Below, in pieces: positions 26,463 to 37,034 of a stretch of DNA of 62,829 nt (positions are counted from its first letter, which is position 1; each line of letters opens with the position of its first letter). The stretch is from Aureisphaera galaxeae. Its GTDB lineage: Bacteria > Bacteroidota > Bacteroidia > Flavobacteriales > Flavobacteriaceae. The stretch spans positions 1 to 62,829 of the forward strand of contig NZ_JAQQTF010000017.1 in NCBI RefSeq assembly GCF_028561275.1. The letters are read 5' to 3'. Under the pieces are notes generated by a model. That model was given only the letters and a program-made list of their open reading frames with translations, ran no database searches and had not been told where the DNA came from. The position numbers and the translations under genes were made by a program.

Positions 26463-29117
26463 CTAATTGCCTGATTTCGTGCTGTCTTTTTTCTTTTTCT
26501 TCTTGCCAAAGATACCGCCGAAAATATCCTTTACGACTTCAGTGGCCTGTTCTTCAGTAGTTTTTTCGGTAGAATTTGCCTTGGCGTCTCCTTCCTTTTT
26601 GGTTCCGCCACCCAAGATGTCCTTAAGAATATCTGTTCCTTTATTGGTAAGTTCTTGTTTTTGCTTTTCAATAAGTTGTTGGGTCAATGTGCTCACTGCT
26701 CCCTTTGTGTCCACATTCACGGCGGGACTTGTAAAGGTGCCACCAATGCCAATAGGCAATGATACAGTAGTCTTATCGGCTTCGGCCGGATCCAGTTTTT
26801 TGAGGAGGTTGTTTACTTCTCCACCTAAGTATTTGGCAGGAACGTCCATAGTGACCTGGTAATTCATGCTCTTATCCAAACCATGGCTTCCCCCTGCGGT
26901 TACATTAATATCTTCAATCTTGAAGTCAAAAGGTTGTACCACTATTTTTCCATCGCTAAAATCCAAGGCGGTACTCACATTTTGCAAACTCAATTTATCG
27001 AGATTGAGAAAGGAAACCTGCTCTCCCAATTTAGAAAGCAAGGGTGTTTTATTGGCATCCACCTGTGCTGTGATCACTTGGGCAAGGGCGCTTCCAGCGA
27101 TTGTTTTAAGGTCTGGAGTAAGATCATCATTCAACTTTCCTTGCAGGTTAAGGGTTGTATTCAAGTTGCCATCCAACGCTTGGGCAATAGGGGCGATGTA
27201 CTTTAACATGGCTAGTTGCCCAAAGGATTGATCGATGTCTATTTTCTGAAGGTCCAGATTCATGCTAAAAGTGGGCGTGGTTTGTTTTGTATTTACGTCT
27301 CCCGAAAGTGCAACATTTCCACCCAATATATTAGAGCTTACATTTTTTAGGAAAGCGGTTTCATCACTTATGGTTACCGTGCCCTTGGTGTTTTGTAATT
27401 CCAAATTGTCGTACTTCACCTTTTTTGCATCAAAATTGAGTGTAGCATCCAAGAAATCGGGGATTTTAATAGCTTCTCCTTCTGCGGTGGCGGTAGTAGC
27501 ACTTTCAGTAGTGCCATCGCCAGTAGCAGGAACTTCTTCCGATTCTGTTCCCATAAAGTCACTTACGTTGAAGGTGTTGGATTGCACATTAAAGTTCCCT
27601 TTCAAATCCTGTTTGGCCATAATCCAAGGAATCAGGTTTTGAATGCTTCCTGTAGCGGCGATATCGGTTTCTCCTGTTTTCGCATCAAATTTGTTCAGGG
27701 TGATATTTCCCGGAGTCATGGCTACATCGGCTTCATCTATTACTATTTTATCGGAAAAATAAGGATCTTGATAAGTAAAGTCGCTCAAGGAAGCGGTACC
27801 ATTGGTACTGATATTCTGATATTGTTCGGTTTCTAAAGAACGCATGTCGAAGCGGGTAGAAACATCGGCTTTAAATATACCCGTTAGGTCCTGCTCCAAT
27901 TCCAGAGGAAGTACCTGTTCTATGTTGGCCAGATTAAGGGTTCCCTTTAATGCCAATTGCACAAGGGCATTTTCGGTAAGGTTACGAATGCTTCCATTGG
28001 CTCTGAATAATTCTTCATCGATTTTGAAGGTAAGGTTGCCTATGGTTAGGTAGGTGTCTTGTACCAATCCAGTATCGTTTTTCAATTGAGCGTCTATAGA
28101 GATATTACGAACCGCCTTGGGTAAGTCTGGATATTTGAACGAAGCGTTATCACTTTTCACCGTAATGTCCAAAGTGGGAATACGGGTGTCGTTCGCTACT
28201 CCTTTCACCATTCCGTCTACACTGAAATTTCCTGTGGTAGAAACCCCATCCAGGTTTTGAACGTATTTCTTGGGAATCACGGCCAAGAAATTCTTGAAAT
28301 CGGAAGAAGGGGTGGTAAACGTTAAGTCGATATCGCTCCCATCCTCTAAGATTTGAACAAAACCATCAAAAGTGAGGGGAAGTTCATTGATTTTTGCTTC
28401 GTTTTCCAGAAAGCTGTATTTCTGATTTTCGAGATCCAATTGAAAAGTAGCGTCTAAGGTTAGTGAATGCCCACCTAAGTATTGGGTATCCCCTTGGGCA
28501 AAGCTTGCTTTGGTCTGAGTAGTAGTGACGAGTTGCGAAGTAGCTGCCGAGAGGTCGCCATTCCCTTCATGCGTAAATTCTTCCAAGGTTAAAAAGGTAC
28601 CTCCTTTGTGGTCATGGTAGTTGATGCGTGAATTATTGATTTCGTAATGATTCAAGTCAAAGGAAAAGCCTCCGGAAGAAGTGTCTTCGGTACTTTCGTT
28701 GGGTTCTGTTTCCGATTTTTTGGCAATATCATAGCTTGCATTACCAAGGGAGTCTACCTGAATATTAATCAGAGCCTCATCCAGTTCCAATCCGTTTATT
28801 TGTATAGGGTCTTCGGAGCTTTTAAAGAGTTGGGTAATGCCCATATCCAAAGCAAGGCGTTTACCGCTGGCTAGCGTATCTCCTTCAAAAGGGGCAGCAT
28901 TCACCACACTGAAGTTCTCTACCACTACCGCAGCATTGGGAAAGTTTTTAAAAAGGCTTAGGTCTAGTGATTCCCATTCCACTTGTGCGGTCAGGTTTTC
29001 GTTGAGGTTCTTTTTCAGAAGTTTTTCAATAGAACCTTTAAAAAGAAATGGGGCTACTAGCAGGAATACAAGGATGAGTCCGAGGACGATTCCGATGATT
29101 TTGGCAATTTTTTTCAT
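26463..29117 (-). CDS. AsmA family protein
   Basis: 884 residues. One N-terminal transmembrane helix (about 4-28) anchors the protein; the rest is a long periplasmic repeating beta-groove. The start, LLKKNLNENLTAQVEWESLDLSLFKNFPNAAVVVENF, is the AsmA N-terminal domain, and AsmA-like C-terminal sequence occupies about 640-830 (LQKIDIDQSFGQLAMLKYIAPIAQALDGNL). AsmA-like proteins are thought to carry phospholipids between membranes and affect outer membrane assembly. The C-terminal 50 residues are charged and end in a lysine run. The VUT transporter gene lies 9 bases upstream in the same orientation. Confidence 0.9.
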   Translation of the reverse strand: MKKIAKIIGIVLGLILVFLLVAPFLFKGSIEKLLKKNLNENLTAQVEWESLDLSLFKNFPNAAVVVENFSVVNAAPFEGDTLASGKRLALDMGITQLFKSSEDPIQINGLELDEALINIQVDSLGNASYDIAKKSETEPNESTEDTSSGGFSFDLNHYEINNSRINYHDHKGGTFLTLEEFTHEGNGDLSAATSQLVTTTQTKASFAQGDTQYLGGHSLTLDATFQLDLENQKYSFLENEAKINELPLTFDGFVQILEDGSDIDLTFTTPSSDFKNFLAVIPKKYVQNLDGVSTTGNFSVDGMVKGVANDTRIPTLDITVKSDNASFKYPDLPKAVRNISIDAQLKNDTGLVQDTYLTIGNLTFKIDEELFRANGSIRNLTENALVQLALKGTLNLANIEQVLPLELEQDLTGIFKADVSTRFDMRSLETEQYQNISTNGTASLSDFTYQDPYFSDKIVIDEADVAMTPGNITLNKFDAKTGETDIAATGSIQNLIPWIMAKQDLKGNFNVQSNTFNVSDFMGTESEEVPATGDGTTESATTATAEGEAIKIPDFLDATLNFDAKKVKYDNLELQNTKGTVTISDETAFLKNVSSNILGGNVALSGDVNTKQTTPTFSMNLDLQKIDIDQSFGQLAMLKYIAPIAQALDGNLNTTLNLQGKLNDDLTPDLKTIAGSALAQVITAQVDANKTPLLSKLGEQVSFLNLDKLSLQNVSTALDFSDGKIVVQPFDFKIEDINVTAGGSHGLDKSMNYQVTMDVPAKYLGGEVNNLLKKLDPAEADKTTVSLPIGIGGTFTSPAVNVDTKGAVSTLTQQLIEKQKQELTNKGTDILKDILGGGTKKEGDAKANSTEKTTEEQATEVVKDIFGGIFGKKKKKKDSTKSGN

Positions 29118-29126
29118 TTTTATGGT

Positions 29127-29864
29127 TTAAGTAGGTGTTGTTATCTCAATTTCGTTTAGGTCTAATGTGTCCAGATCAAACTCTTCGGCTCCTTTCAATC
29201 CTAGCTTGCTTCGCAAAGCATACACGGCGGCATATAGGAATGGGGTGTCCACTGCAGCAACCAATACTTTGAATAGGAATCCGCCCAATAATAGTCCTCC
29301 AAACAATTCCCAATCAATTTTCCCAAAACTGCATAGCAAGAAAAGTACAGTAAAGGTATCCACAAATTGGGACAGGAATGTTGAGAAATTGTTACGAAGC
29401 CATAAATGCCTTCCTTTGGTTAAACGTTTCCAGAAGTGAAATATTTGTATGTCAATGTATTGTGCTAACAAATAGGCCATCATGGAGGCAAAAACTGCAA
29501 CCACCGTAGCACCAAAAACCTTGGTAAAAAGGATATTGTCTATCGGGCTCCATTCGGTAGCAGGCACGTAGTCGGCCACATATACAATCAATAACGAGAA
29601 GAAGGAAGCAAAAATTCCTGCGGTTACCACTTGGTTAGCTTTCTTCTTACCATAGACTTCACTAATTACATCGGTAATTAAGAAGGTAATGGGGTAGGGT
29701 AAGATGCCCACAGAGATTTCGAAGGTGTATAGGCCAAAGAAATCCCAGTAAAAAAACTTCTGAAAAATAAGATTGGAAACGACCAAGGAACAGATAAACA
29801 GCGCTGCCAGAATTAGATAGATACGTTGGGCCAATAACCGTTTTTTGAGTGTCTCTGTTGTCAC
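29127..29864 (-). CDS. Queuosine precursor transporter (VUT family, YhhQ-like)
   Basis: 245 residues from a GTG start. About six transmembrane helices; VGILPYPITFLITDVISEVYGKK is the signature of the VUT/YhhQ family, which imports 7-cyano-7-deazaguanine (preQ0) or preQ1 for queuosine tRNA modification. Further motifs are FWKRLTKGRHLWLRNNFST and SQFVDTFTVLF. An exact -7 box lies just upstream. AsmA follows 9 bases downstream and may be read from the same promoter. Confidence 0.92.
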   Translation of the reverse strand: MTTETLKKRLLAQRIYLILAALFICSLVVSNLIFQKFFYWDFFGLYTFEISVGILPYPITFLITDVISEVYGKKKANQVVTAGIFASFFSLLIVYVADYVPATEWSPIDNILFTKVFGATVVAVFASMMAYLLAQYIDIQIFHFWKRLTKGRHLWLRNNFSTFLSQFVDTFTVLFLLCSFGKIDWELFGGLLLGGFLFKVLVAAVDTPFLYAAVYALRSKLGLKGAEEFDLDTLDLNEIEITTPT

Positions 29865-29882
29865 AATTTTTTGGTATTATTA

Positions 29883-29890
29883 CAAAGTTA
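29883..29890 (-). promoter_or_regulatory. -7 box TAACTTTG for the VUT transporter-AsmA unit
   Basis: Exact TAnnTTTG match on the minus strand, 18 bases upstream of the GTG start. No clear -33 TTG. Confidence 0.5.
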
Positions 29891-29946
29891 ATGTGACGGT
29901 TTACAGATAGCGTTAATTTCGTCACAAATGTTAAAATTAGCACTTT

Positions 29947-31074
29947 ATCAAACCAACACAAAATACATACCTGTCGCTAGGGAGCAATATGGGGAACCGT
30001 TTCGAGCATTTACAGGCTGCTGTCAATGCCATCTTCGAAGAAATAGGCCCTATTATAAAGATATCATCCGTTTATGAAACGCCAGCCATCGGTTTTGAAG
30101 GGGGCGATTTCCTGAATTGCGTCCTATGGGTTAGAACCTCCCTTTCTCCAAAAAGATTGATGGCCACAGTCCTTGACATTGAGAAGGAAATGGGCCGTGA
30201 ACGAAAGGCGGAAGAAGGATACGCTTCGCGACCCATCGATATCGATATCATTTCTTATGAGGAGGAGGTGAAGGATACCAAAAGCCTAACACTGCCGCAT
30301 CCCCATTTACAGGATCGCAGGTTTGTGTTGCAGCCTTTGGCCGATGTAAACCCGCAATGGGAACATCCGGTAAACGGGATGAATGTAATTAAGTTATTGG
30401 CCAGCACCAAAGACGAAAGTGTACTTTCCAAACAATCCAAGTGGCTTCGCAATCCTAAAAAAGATTTTCCCATTCCCCAACTCAATTATTTGGCGATCGA
30501 AGGGAACATCGGTGCGGGAAAGACCAGTTTGGCGACTATGATTGCGGAGGATTTCAATGCGAAACTTATTCTAGAGCGATATAAGGACAATGCTTTTCTA
30601 CCCAAATTTTATAAAGATCAGTCACGTTATGCCTTTCCTTTGGAGATGTCTTTTTTGGCCGATCGATATCAACAGTTGCTGGAAGACATCAAACAATTCG
30701 ATTTGTTCAAGGATTCGGTAGTGGCCGATTATGATGCTTATAAGTCCTTGATTTTTGCCAAAGTCACTTTAGCCGAAGAGGAATATGCGCTTTATAAGAA
30801 GCTGTTCAATTTGATGCACAAGGAACTGCCCAATCCCGATTTGTATGTGTATTTGTATCAGAATACTGAGCGACTGCTGGAAAATATCAAAAAAAGGGGA
30901 AGGAGCTACGAAAAGGATATTCCGGCGAAGTATCTTCAGGAGCTCAATGAAGGATATTTCGAATTCATAAAAGGATTGCCTCCCGAGAAAGTTCGGGTGA
31001 TCGATATTTCAGAAATGGACTTTGTGAAAAATAGGAAGGATTATCTCTCTATATTGAGGCAGATTGTTTCTTAA
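29947..31074 (+). CDS. folK: HPPK-deoxynucleoside kinase fusion (start codon irregular)
   Basis: The N-terminal half is 6-hydroxymethyl-7,8-dihydropterin pyrophosphokinase, a folate enzyme (LLSLGSNMGNR-like start, YASRPIDIDII with the catalytic Asps, LPHPHLQDRRFVL). The C-terminal half, from about residue 170, is a deoxynucleoside kinase with P-loop EGNIGAGKT and the lid RGRSYE. Such fusions occur in Bacteroidota. The conserved first strand and loop (TYLSLGSNMGNR) lie upstream of the first ATG (29989). In that frame there is no ATG, GTG or TTG between the stop TAG 29938-29940 and 29989. I place the start at ATC 29947 as the best length match; CTG 29971 is an alternative. ATG 29989 would remove the strand. 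The end overlaps the convergent methylase gene by 4 bases. Confidence 0.8.
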   Translation: MKPTQNTYLSLGSNMGNRFEHLQAAVNAIFEEIGPIIKISSVYETPAIGFEGGDFLNCVLWVRTSLSPKRLMATVLDIEKEMGRERKAEEGYASRPIDIDIISYEEEVKDTKSLTLPHPHLQDRRFVLQPLADVNPQWEHPVNGMNVIKLLASTKDESVLSKQSKWLRNPKKDFPIPQLNYLAIEGNIGAGKTSLATMIAEDFNAKLILERYKDNAFLPKFYKDQSRYAFPLEMSFLADRYQQLLEDIKQFDLFKDSVVADYDAYKSLIFAKVTLAEEEYALYKKLFNLMHKELPNPDLYVYLYQNTERLLENIKKRGRSYEKDIPAKYLQELNEGYFEFIKGLPPEKVRVIDISEMDFVKNRKDYLSILRQIVS

Positions 31075-31607
31075 GGCTGAAGTTTCTGAAACAAATCCCA
31101 AACCACGACACCGCAACTCACACTAATGTTCAAGGAATGTTTGGTTCCGTATTGCGGAATCTCAATCACAGCATCACTTTGGGAAACCACCTCTTGTTGT
31201 ACGCCTTTTACCTCATTGCCAAAAACCACGGCATAGGGAGTGTTTTTTTTAGCTTTAAAATGTGCTAAGGAAACAGCTTCCTCTGCCTGTTCTATGGAAG
31301 CTACAAATACGCCTTCTCGTTGCAGCTCTTCGATAAGCTCTAAGGTCGATTTTCGGTATTCCCAGACCACACTATCGGTAGCACCCAAGGCTGTTTTCTG
31401 AATGTCTTTGTGCGGGGGTTGAGCGGTGATGCCACAGAGATATATTTTCTGAATGAGAAAGGCATCGGCCGTACGAAACACCGAACCAATATTGTTCAAA
31501 CTTCGAATATTGTCCAAAACAAGGATGAGCGGGGTTTTCTGTTGCTGTTGGAATTCTTCTACAGAAATCCGCCCCAATTCACTGTTCTTTATTTTCCGAT
31601 GTCGCAT
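31071..31607 (-). CDS. TrmH/SpoU-family RNA 2'-O-methyltransferase
   Basis: 178 residues from ATG 31607 (MRHRKIKNSELGRIS); an in-frame ATG at 31703 would add 32 residues of Ile/Phe/Tyr-rich sequence unlike the family. The SPOUT signatures are all present: LDNIRSLNNIGSVFRTADAF, VVFGNEVKGV and the knot-forming C-terminal IPQYGTKHSLNISVSCGVVVWD. The enzyme uses S-adenosylmethionine to methylate a ribose of tRNA or rRNA; the exact site cannot be assigned. Normal length for the short SpoU proteins. Confidence 0.88.
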   Translation of the reverse strand: MRHRKIKNSELGRISVEEFQQQQKTPLILVLDNIRSLNNIGSVFRTADAFLIQKIYLCGITAQPPHKDIQKTALGATDSVVWEYRKSTLELIEELQREGVFVASIEQAEEAVSLAHFKAKKNTPYAVVFGNEVKGVQQEVVSQSDAVIEIPQYGTKHSLNISVSCGVVVWDLFQKLQP

Positions 31608-31777
31608 GTCGCAAAAGTAAGGCTTAAAATAAAAATAGAAGCGCAGATAAGGAATGTCTATTTTGGTTATTAACCGATTTTCAATTTTGTTGATAATATT
31701 CAATAACTTGAAGGAAGAACGCCTGTGAAAAAAGGCGGCATTATTTATTTTTACTTTCCGAACTCAGAATATCGAAG

Positions 31778-34393
31778 ATGGCGAAGAAGGTCACTCCATT
31801 AATGCAACAGTACAATACGATTAAGGCAAAGTATCCGGATGCCTTGTTGCTTTTTCGCGTGGGCGATTTTTATGAAACCTTTGGGGAAGATGCGGTGAAA
31901 TCGGCCAAAATCCTAAACATTACACTAACGGCACGAAACAATGGAGGTGATCAGACCGAATTGGCGGGCTTTCCCCACCATTCTTTAAATACCTATTTGC
32001 CCAAATTGGTCATGGCGGGTTGCCGTGTGGCTATTTGCGATCAGCTGGAAGACCCAAAGCAGACCAAGAAGATTGTAAAACGTGGGGTTACCGAATTGGT
32101 AACACCGGGGGTAGCCATTAATGATGATATTTTACAAAGCAAATCCAATAACTTTTTGGCTGCCGTTCACGTGGGCAAAAAGTACTACGGGGTTGCCTTT
32201 TTAGATATTTCTACTGGGGAATTCCTCACGGCCGAAGGATCCTTGGAGTACATTGAAAAATTACTGCAAAACTTCAGCCCGAGTGAAGTGCTTTTCAACA
32301 AACAGAAACGCAAGTGGGTAGCCGAAACTTTTGGAGATCGGTATCATGTATTCCATTTGGAAGATTGGATCTATCAGACTGATTATGCCTTAGAGACACT
32401 TCAGAAACAATTCGACACCAGTGGATTGAAAGGCTTTGGGGTAGCCCATTTGGAAGAAGGAATCATCGCGGCAGGAGCTGCTTTGCATTACCTTTCAGAA
32501 ACACAGCATAACCAACTGGAACATATCACCAGAATCGCTCCCATTGCAGAAGATGCTTATGTGTGGATGGACCGATTTACGATTCGGAATTTGGAATTGT
32601 ATCAGCCTAACCAGCCAGGAGCTATTACGCTATTGGATGTCATCGATAAGACGATTTCACCCATGGGTGGACGTATGTTAAAGCGATGGATGGCCTTGCC
32701 TCTTAAGGATTCAGAAAAGATCGCGCAAAGGCATGAGGTGGTGAGCTATTTGTTGGATCATCCCGAAGTATTGGAAAAAGCCCAGCAATACATAAAGCGC
32801 ATGGGCGATTTGGAGCGATTGGTCTCTAAAACGGCTACTGGTAAGATCAATCCAAGAGAAGTAGTGCACCTAAAGAATTCTTTAGAAGCTGTCGTGCCCA
32901 TAAAGGCCTTGGCAGAACAGAGCAATAATGGATCTTTACAGGATATAGGAAAGCGCTTAAACGATTGCGAAGTCCTTCGCGACAAGATTAAGGAAACGCT
33001 TAACGAGGAAGCTCCGGTGGCCATTGGAAAAGGAAATGCCATTGCCGATGGGGTTTCTGCCGAACTGGATGAGCTTAGAGCCATTGCAACAGGTGGAAAG
33101 GACTATTTGGATGCCATGTTGCAACGGGAAAGCGAACGCACGGGAATAACTTCCTTGAAAATAGCTTCCAATAATGTGTTTGGGTACTATATCGAAGTTC
33201 GGAATACCCATAAAGACAAGGTGCCCGAGGAGTGGATTAGGAAGCAAACCTTGGTGAGTGCCGAGCGTTATATAACCGAAGAGCTGAAAGAATACGAAGC
33301 CAAGATTCTTGGAGCTGAGGAAAAGATATTGTCCTTGGAGCAGCAACTGTTTCAAGAGCTATTGCAGCATTTGCTTCAATTCATAGGGCAAATTCAGCAA
33401 ACGGCTACTCTCATCGCCCAAATAGATTGCTTGGCTTCATTTGCACATCAAGCAAAAACCCATAGGTATTCCCGTCCCTTATTGGACGATAGTTTCGATT
33501 TGGATATCAAGGAAGGAAGGCATCCAGTCATTGAACAACAGCTTCCTCCAGATTCGCCGTTTATTGCCAATGATGTGTTTTTGGATCGCGATAATCAGCA
33601 AATCATTATGATCACTGGGCCCAATATGAGTGGTAAGAGCGCGATTTTACGTCAGACTGCACTTATCGTATTATTAGCCCAAATGGGAAGTTTTGTGCCA
33701 GCAAGCGCCGTAAGAATGGGCTGCGTGGACAAGATATTTACAAGGGTAGGAGCGAGCGACAATATTTCCATGGGCGAATCCACGTTTATGGTAGAAATGA
33801 ACGAAACGGCCAGTATTCTTAATAATATCTCTGAAAGGAGTTTGGTGTTATTGGATGAAATTGGAAGAGGAACGAGTACCTACGATGGTATTTCCATTGC
33901 CTGGGCCATTAGTGAATACCTGCACGAACATCCTTCGCATGCCAAGACCTTATTTGCTACCCATTATCACGAACTGAATGAAATGACCGAGACCTTTGAT
34001 CGTATTAAAAACTACAATGTTTCGGTAAAGGAAATGAAGGACAACGTATTGTTCCTTCGCAAACTGGTGCCTGGTGGTTCCCATCACAGTTTCGGTATTC
34101 ACGTTGCTAAGATGGCGGGTATGCCCAAGGCTGTGTTACTGCGAGCCAACAAAGTGCTGAAACGACTGGAAAAGAGTCATTCTTCGGAAGAGTTGAGCGA
34201 TAGGATGAAGGAAATCTCCCAAGAAGAAATGCAGTTGAGTTTCTTTAAGCTGGACGATCCTCTTTTGGAAGAGATTCGGGATGAGATTTTGGAGACCGAT
34301 ATCGATACGCTTACACCTGTGGAAGCATTGATGAAGCTTAATGAGATTAAGCGAATGTTGCAGCGCAGTGCTTCTGTGAAATTCAAAAAATAG
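31778..34393 (+). CDS. mutS: DNA mismatch repair protein MutS
   Basis: 871 residues. The mismatch-recognition domain carries [13 protein letters not shown] (the Phe-x-Glu wedge). The connector, clamp and lever follow, and the ATPase domain has Walker [14 protein letters not shown] (around residue 613), Walker [17 protein letters not shown] and ATHYHEL. MutS recognises mismatches and starts repair with MutL. Full length, with no disruption. It is flanked by a 276-base AT-rich gap before the radical SAM operon. Confidence 0.97.
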   Translation: MAKKVTPLMQQYNTIKAKYPDALLLFRVGDFYETFGEDAVKSAKILNITLTARNNGGDQTELAGFPHHSLNTYLPKLVMAGCRVAICDQLEDPKQTKKIVKRGVTELVTPGVAINDDILQSKSNNFLAAVHVGKKYYGVAFLDISTGEFLTAEGSLEYIEKLLQNFSPSEVLFNKQKRKWVAETFGDRYHVFHLEDWIYQTDYALETLQKQFDTSGLKGFGVAHLEEGIIAAGAALHYLSETQHNQLEHITRIAPIAEDAYVWMDRFTIRNLELYQPNQPGAITLLDVIDKTISPMGGRMLKRWMALPLKDSEKIAQRHEVVSYLLDHPEVLEKAQQYIKRMGDLERLVSKTATGKINPREVVHLKNSLEAVVPIKALAEQSNNGSLQDIGKRLNDCEVLRDKIKETLNEEAPVAIGKGNAIADGVSAELDELRAIATGGKDYLDAMLQRESERTGITSLKIASNNVFGYYIEVRNTHKDKVPEEWIRKQTLVSAERYITEELKEYEAKILGAEEKILSLEQQLFQELLQHLLQFIGQIQQTATLIAQIDCLASFAHQAKTHRYSRPLLDDSFDLDIKEGRHPVIEQQLPPDSPFIANDVFLDRDNQQIIMITGPNMSGKSAILRQTALIVLLAQMGSFVPASAVRMGCVDKIFTRVGASDNISMGESTFMVEMNETASILNNISERSLVLLDEIGRGTSTYDGISIAWAISEYLHEHPSHAKTLFATHYHELNEMTETFDRIKNYNVSVKEMKDNVLFLRKLVPGGSHHSFGIHVAKMAGMPKAVLLRANKVLKRLEKSHSSEELSDRMKEISQEEMQLSFFKLDDPLLEEIRDEILETDIDTLTPVEALMKLNEIKRMLQRSASVKFKK

Positions 34394-34669
34394 CTTACTT
34401 CACTTTATTTGGGTTTGGTGTACCCAGATAGGCAGATTGTGTAATTTTTAACGGATTATTCCTTCAAATTGGTTAATTTAGAGAAAAAATATTTCGGAGA
34501 TTTCCCTTTGAAGAAAAAGAAAAATTAGACCGAATGGTACCAGACGGTCCATTTGAAACAAGAAAAAATTGCTATTCTATGACCTAATCAACTAATTTGT
34601 TGTAAGGCGGGAAGCGTTTAGCTTTTAAAACCCTTTAGAGGATCAATTTTTGCCATTAAAAAATTTGCT

Positions 34670-35578
34670 GTGACTCCGTTAAAACCACTATTGTACTTTT
34701 CCCTTTTTAGGTATCCGCTTACCTTAGAAGAGATTTTCGCCTTTTCCGAATCGGATAGCAAGGAATCACTGCATCGGGAATTGAAAGACCTAGTCAAGGA
34801 CAGTGTCGTGTACAATATCGATGGTTTTTATTCCTGTGAAAATGATGAATACCTTATAGAACGCAGATTGAAGGGAAATGAAGGGGCCAAGCAGATCTTC
34901 ACCAAAACCGATAAGGTATCCCGATTCATTTCCAGATTTCCGTATGTAGAAGGCGTGGCTGTTTCAGGTTCCTTGTCCAAAGGATATTTCGATGAAGAGG
35001 GCGATATCGATTTCTTTATCATAACAACACCCAAGCGCCTTTGGATTGCCAGAACCCTGCTCATTTTATACAAGAAGTTGTTTCTACTCAATTCTCGGAA
35101 ATACTTCTGCGTGAACTATTTTATCAGCGCCGATTCTTTAGAAATTCAAGAAAAAAATAGGTTCACTGCTACCGAGTTGGTGACTATGATCCCTATGTAT
35201 GGCAATGGAAGTTTTGGAGAGCTCTACGAAAAGAACAAATGGGCGTATCAAATACTTCCCAATAAGGAATTTGCAGAAGGCATGCTAGGGCTAAAACCAG
35301 TTGAAAAGCCTAGATTGACCCGCGGATTGGAGAAATTGTTGAACACCCGATTGGGAGATGCGGTCGATAACTTTTTCCTTCGCATTACCCATAAAAAATG
35401 GAGGGCGAAATTCAATAACATGGATCGGAAAAGTTTCGATGTGGCTATGAAGTCCACCAAAGAAGTGTCGAAGCACCATCCACAGAACTTTCAAAAGAAA
35501 GTGATCGATCGTCTCAACGAAAAGTATCAGGAATACCAAGAGAAATACAATATTCACCTACCCAAAGAACATGCTTGA
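34670..35578 (+). CDS. Nucleotidyltransferase-fold protein, first gene of the radical SAM operon
   Basis: 302 residues from a GTG start. The N-terminal 90 residues look like a small winged-helix region (YPLTLEEIFAFSESDSKESL). Then comes the nucleotidyltransferase core GVAVSGSLSKGYFDEEGDIDFFII, giving the GS-x(n)-DxD metal-binding pattern (DID). The rest is helical and basic. Substrate unknown: such proteins transfer NMP to RNA, antibiotics or sugars. It overlaps the first radical SAM gene by 8 bases, so it is translationally coupled to the cluster. It could be the activation or regulatory step. Confidence 0.78.
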   Translation: MTPLKPLLYFSLFRYPLTLEEIFAFSESDSKESLHRELKDLVKDSVVYNIDGFYSCENDEYLIERRLKGNEGAKQIFTKTDKVSRFISRFPYVEGVAVSGSLSKGYFDEEGDIDFFIITTPKRLWIARTLLILYKKLFLLNSRKYFCVNYFISADSLEIQEKNRFTATELVTMIPMYGNGSFGELYEKNKWAYQILPNKEFAEGMLGLKPVEKPRLTRGLEKLLNTRLGDAVDNFFLRITHKKWRAKFNNMDRKSFDVAMKSTKEVSKHHPQNFQKKVIDRLNEKYQEYQEKYNIHLPKEHA

Positions 35579-37034
35579 TATTCTATTTTCGCATTCGTAT
35601 TACTATCCATTGGATAAAAAGCAATGGGCCAATAAGACACCTTATCCGCCTTTGGGAACGATCTATGCGGCTTCTTTAATGCGACAAGAGGGCTATTCAG
35701 TTTCGCTTTTCGACACCAATCTCAGGAGCGATCCCTATGCCATCGAAGAAGAAATAAAGGAAAAACAACCCCGTTTTCTGGTCATTTACGACGACGGGTT
35801 CAATTACCTTACAAAGATGTGCCTCACCACTATGCGGGAGGCGGCTTTCGAAATGATTGGATTGGGAAAAAAATACGATTGTACCGTGATTGTATGCAGC
35901 TCGGACAGTACAGATCATTATGAAAAGTATCTGGAAGCAGGAGCGGACTATATCATACAAGGAGAGGGTGAGATTACCTTGAAGGAATTGATAGCAGCCT
36001 TAGAGAATGAGGAAGCCGTACAACTTATTTCTGGACTTGTTTTCAAAGAAGGCGATGAGGTAAAGAAGAATACCAAGCGCCCTGTACTTAGGGATTTGGA
36101 CGAACTCCCGATGCCCGCCTGGGATTTGGTCGATATGGATGCGTATAAGGAAGTTTGGAGCCAAGGAAATGGACGATTTACGCTCAATATCGCTACGACC
36201 CGCGGCTGTCCCTACAAATGCAATTGGTGTGCCAAGCCTATTTACGGCAATCGCTACAATTCGCATTCGCCCGAATACATCGTACGTCATCTTTCCTTTT
36301 TGAAGGAAACCTATGGGGTGGAGCGTTTTTGGATGTGCGATGATATTTTTGGATTGAAACCCAATTGGGTGCAGGAATTCAATAAAGAACTGCAAAAGGC
36401 AACACTTTCCATTTCCTATTACATTCAGAGTCGGGTAGATCTTTTATTGAAGGACGATACCATCGATGCCCTTGCAGCTTCTGGATTGGAAGAAGTTTGG
36501 GTGGGAGCAGAAAGCGGTTCCCAGAAGATATTGGATGCTATGGACAAGGGAACTACCGTAGAGCAGATATACACCGCTACCGAATTATTGAAGAAGAAAA
36601 ACGTCCGCGTTGCCTTTTTCATTCAGTTTGGCTATTTGGAAGAAACCAAAGAAGATATTGCGAAGACCATTCGCATGATCAAGGAATTGTTGCCGGATAA
36701 TCTGGGGATTTCGGTCTCCTATCCACTTCCCGGAACCAAATTCTATGAAAAGGTAAGGGACGATTTAAAGTTGAAGGCCAATTGGACGGATTCGGATGAT
36801 TTGGCCATGATGTTCCAAGGGACTTTCAATTCCAAATACTACAAGAAATTGCATCGCTATGTGCATAAAGAGTACCGTAAGAGCCAGGCCATAGCCAATT
36901 TTAAACGTTTTTTCAGTAATCCGCTTTCACTTTCGGGAGGAGGGCTACGATCCATGGCCCTGTATTTTTACTACCTTCCCAGTTCCATGTTGGACCGGGT
37001 TTTCCTGAAAAAAGTACAACACACGAATGCCTGA
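35571..37034 (+). CDS. B12-binding-domain radical SAM enzyme 1
   Basis: 487 residues. The N-terminal Rossmann-like cobalamin-binding domain (about 1-150) starts TPYPPLGTIYAASLMRQEGY and has GADYIIQGEGEITLKEL; there is no DxHxxG motif, as in most BchE-type enzymes. The radical SAM core has the 4Fe-4S motif CPYKCNWC (Cys213, 217, 220) and WVGAESGSQKILDAMDKG. Such enzymes methylate, cyclise or rearrange unactivated carbons on large hydrophobic or carbohydrate substrates. It overlaps both neighbours by 8 bases. The product is unknown. It resembles radical SAM 2 at 37809. Confidence 0.9.
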   Translation: MLDILFSHSYYYPLDKKQWANKTPYPPLGTIYAASLMRQEGYSVSLFDTNLRSDPYAIEEEIKEKQPRFLVIYDDGFNYLTKMCLTTMREAAFEMIGLGKKYDCTVIVCSSDSTDHYEKYLEAGADYIIQGEGEITLKELIAALENEEAVQLISGLVFKEGDEVKKNTKRPVLRDLDELPMPAWDLVDMDAYKEVWSQGNGRFTLNIATTRGCPYKCNWCAKPIYGNRYNSHSPEYIVRHLSFLKETYGVERFWMCDDIFGLKPNWVQEFNKELQKATLSISYYIQSRVDLLLKDDTIDALAASGLEEVWVGAESGSQKILDAMDKGTTVEQIYTATELLKKKNVRVAFFIQFGYLEETKEDIAKTIRMIKELLPDNLGISVSYPLPGTKFYEKVRDDLKLKANWTDSDDLAMMFQGTFNSKYYKKLHRYVHKEYRKSQAIANFKRFFSNPLSLSGGGLRSMALYFYYLPSSMLDRVFLKKVQHTNA

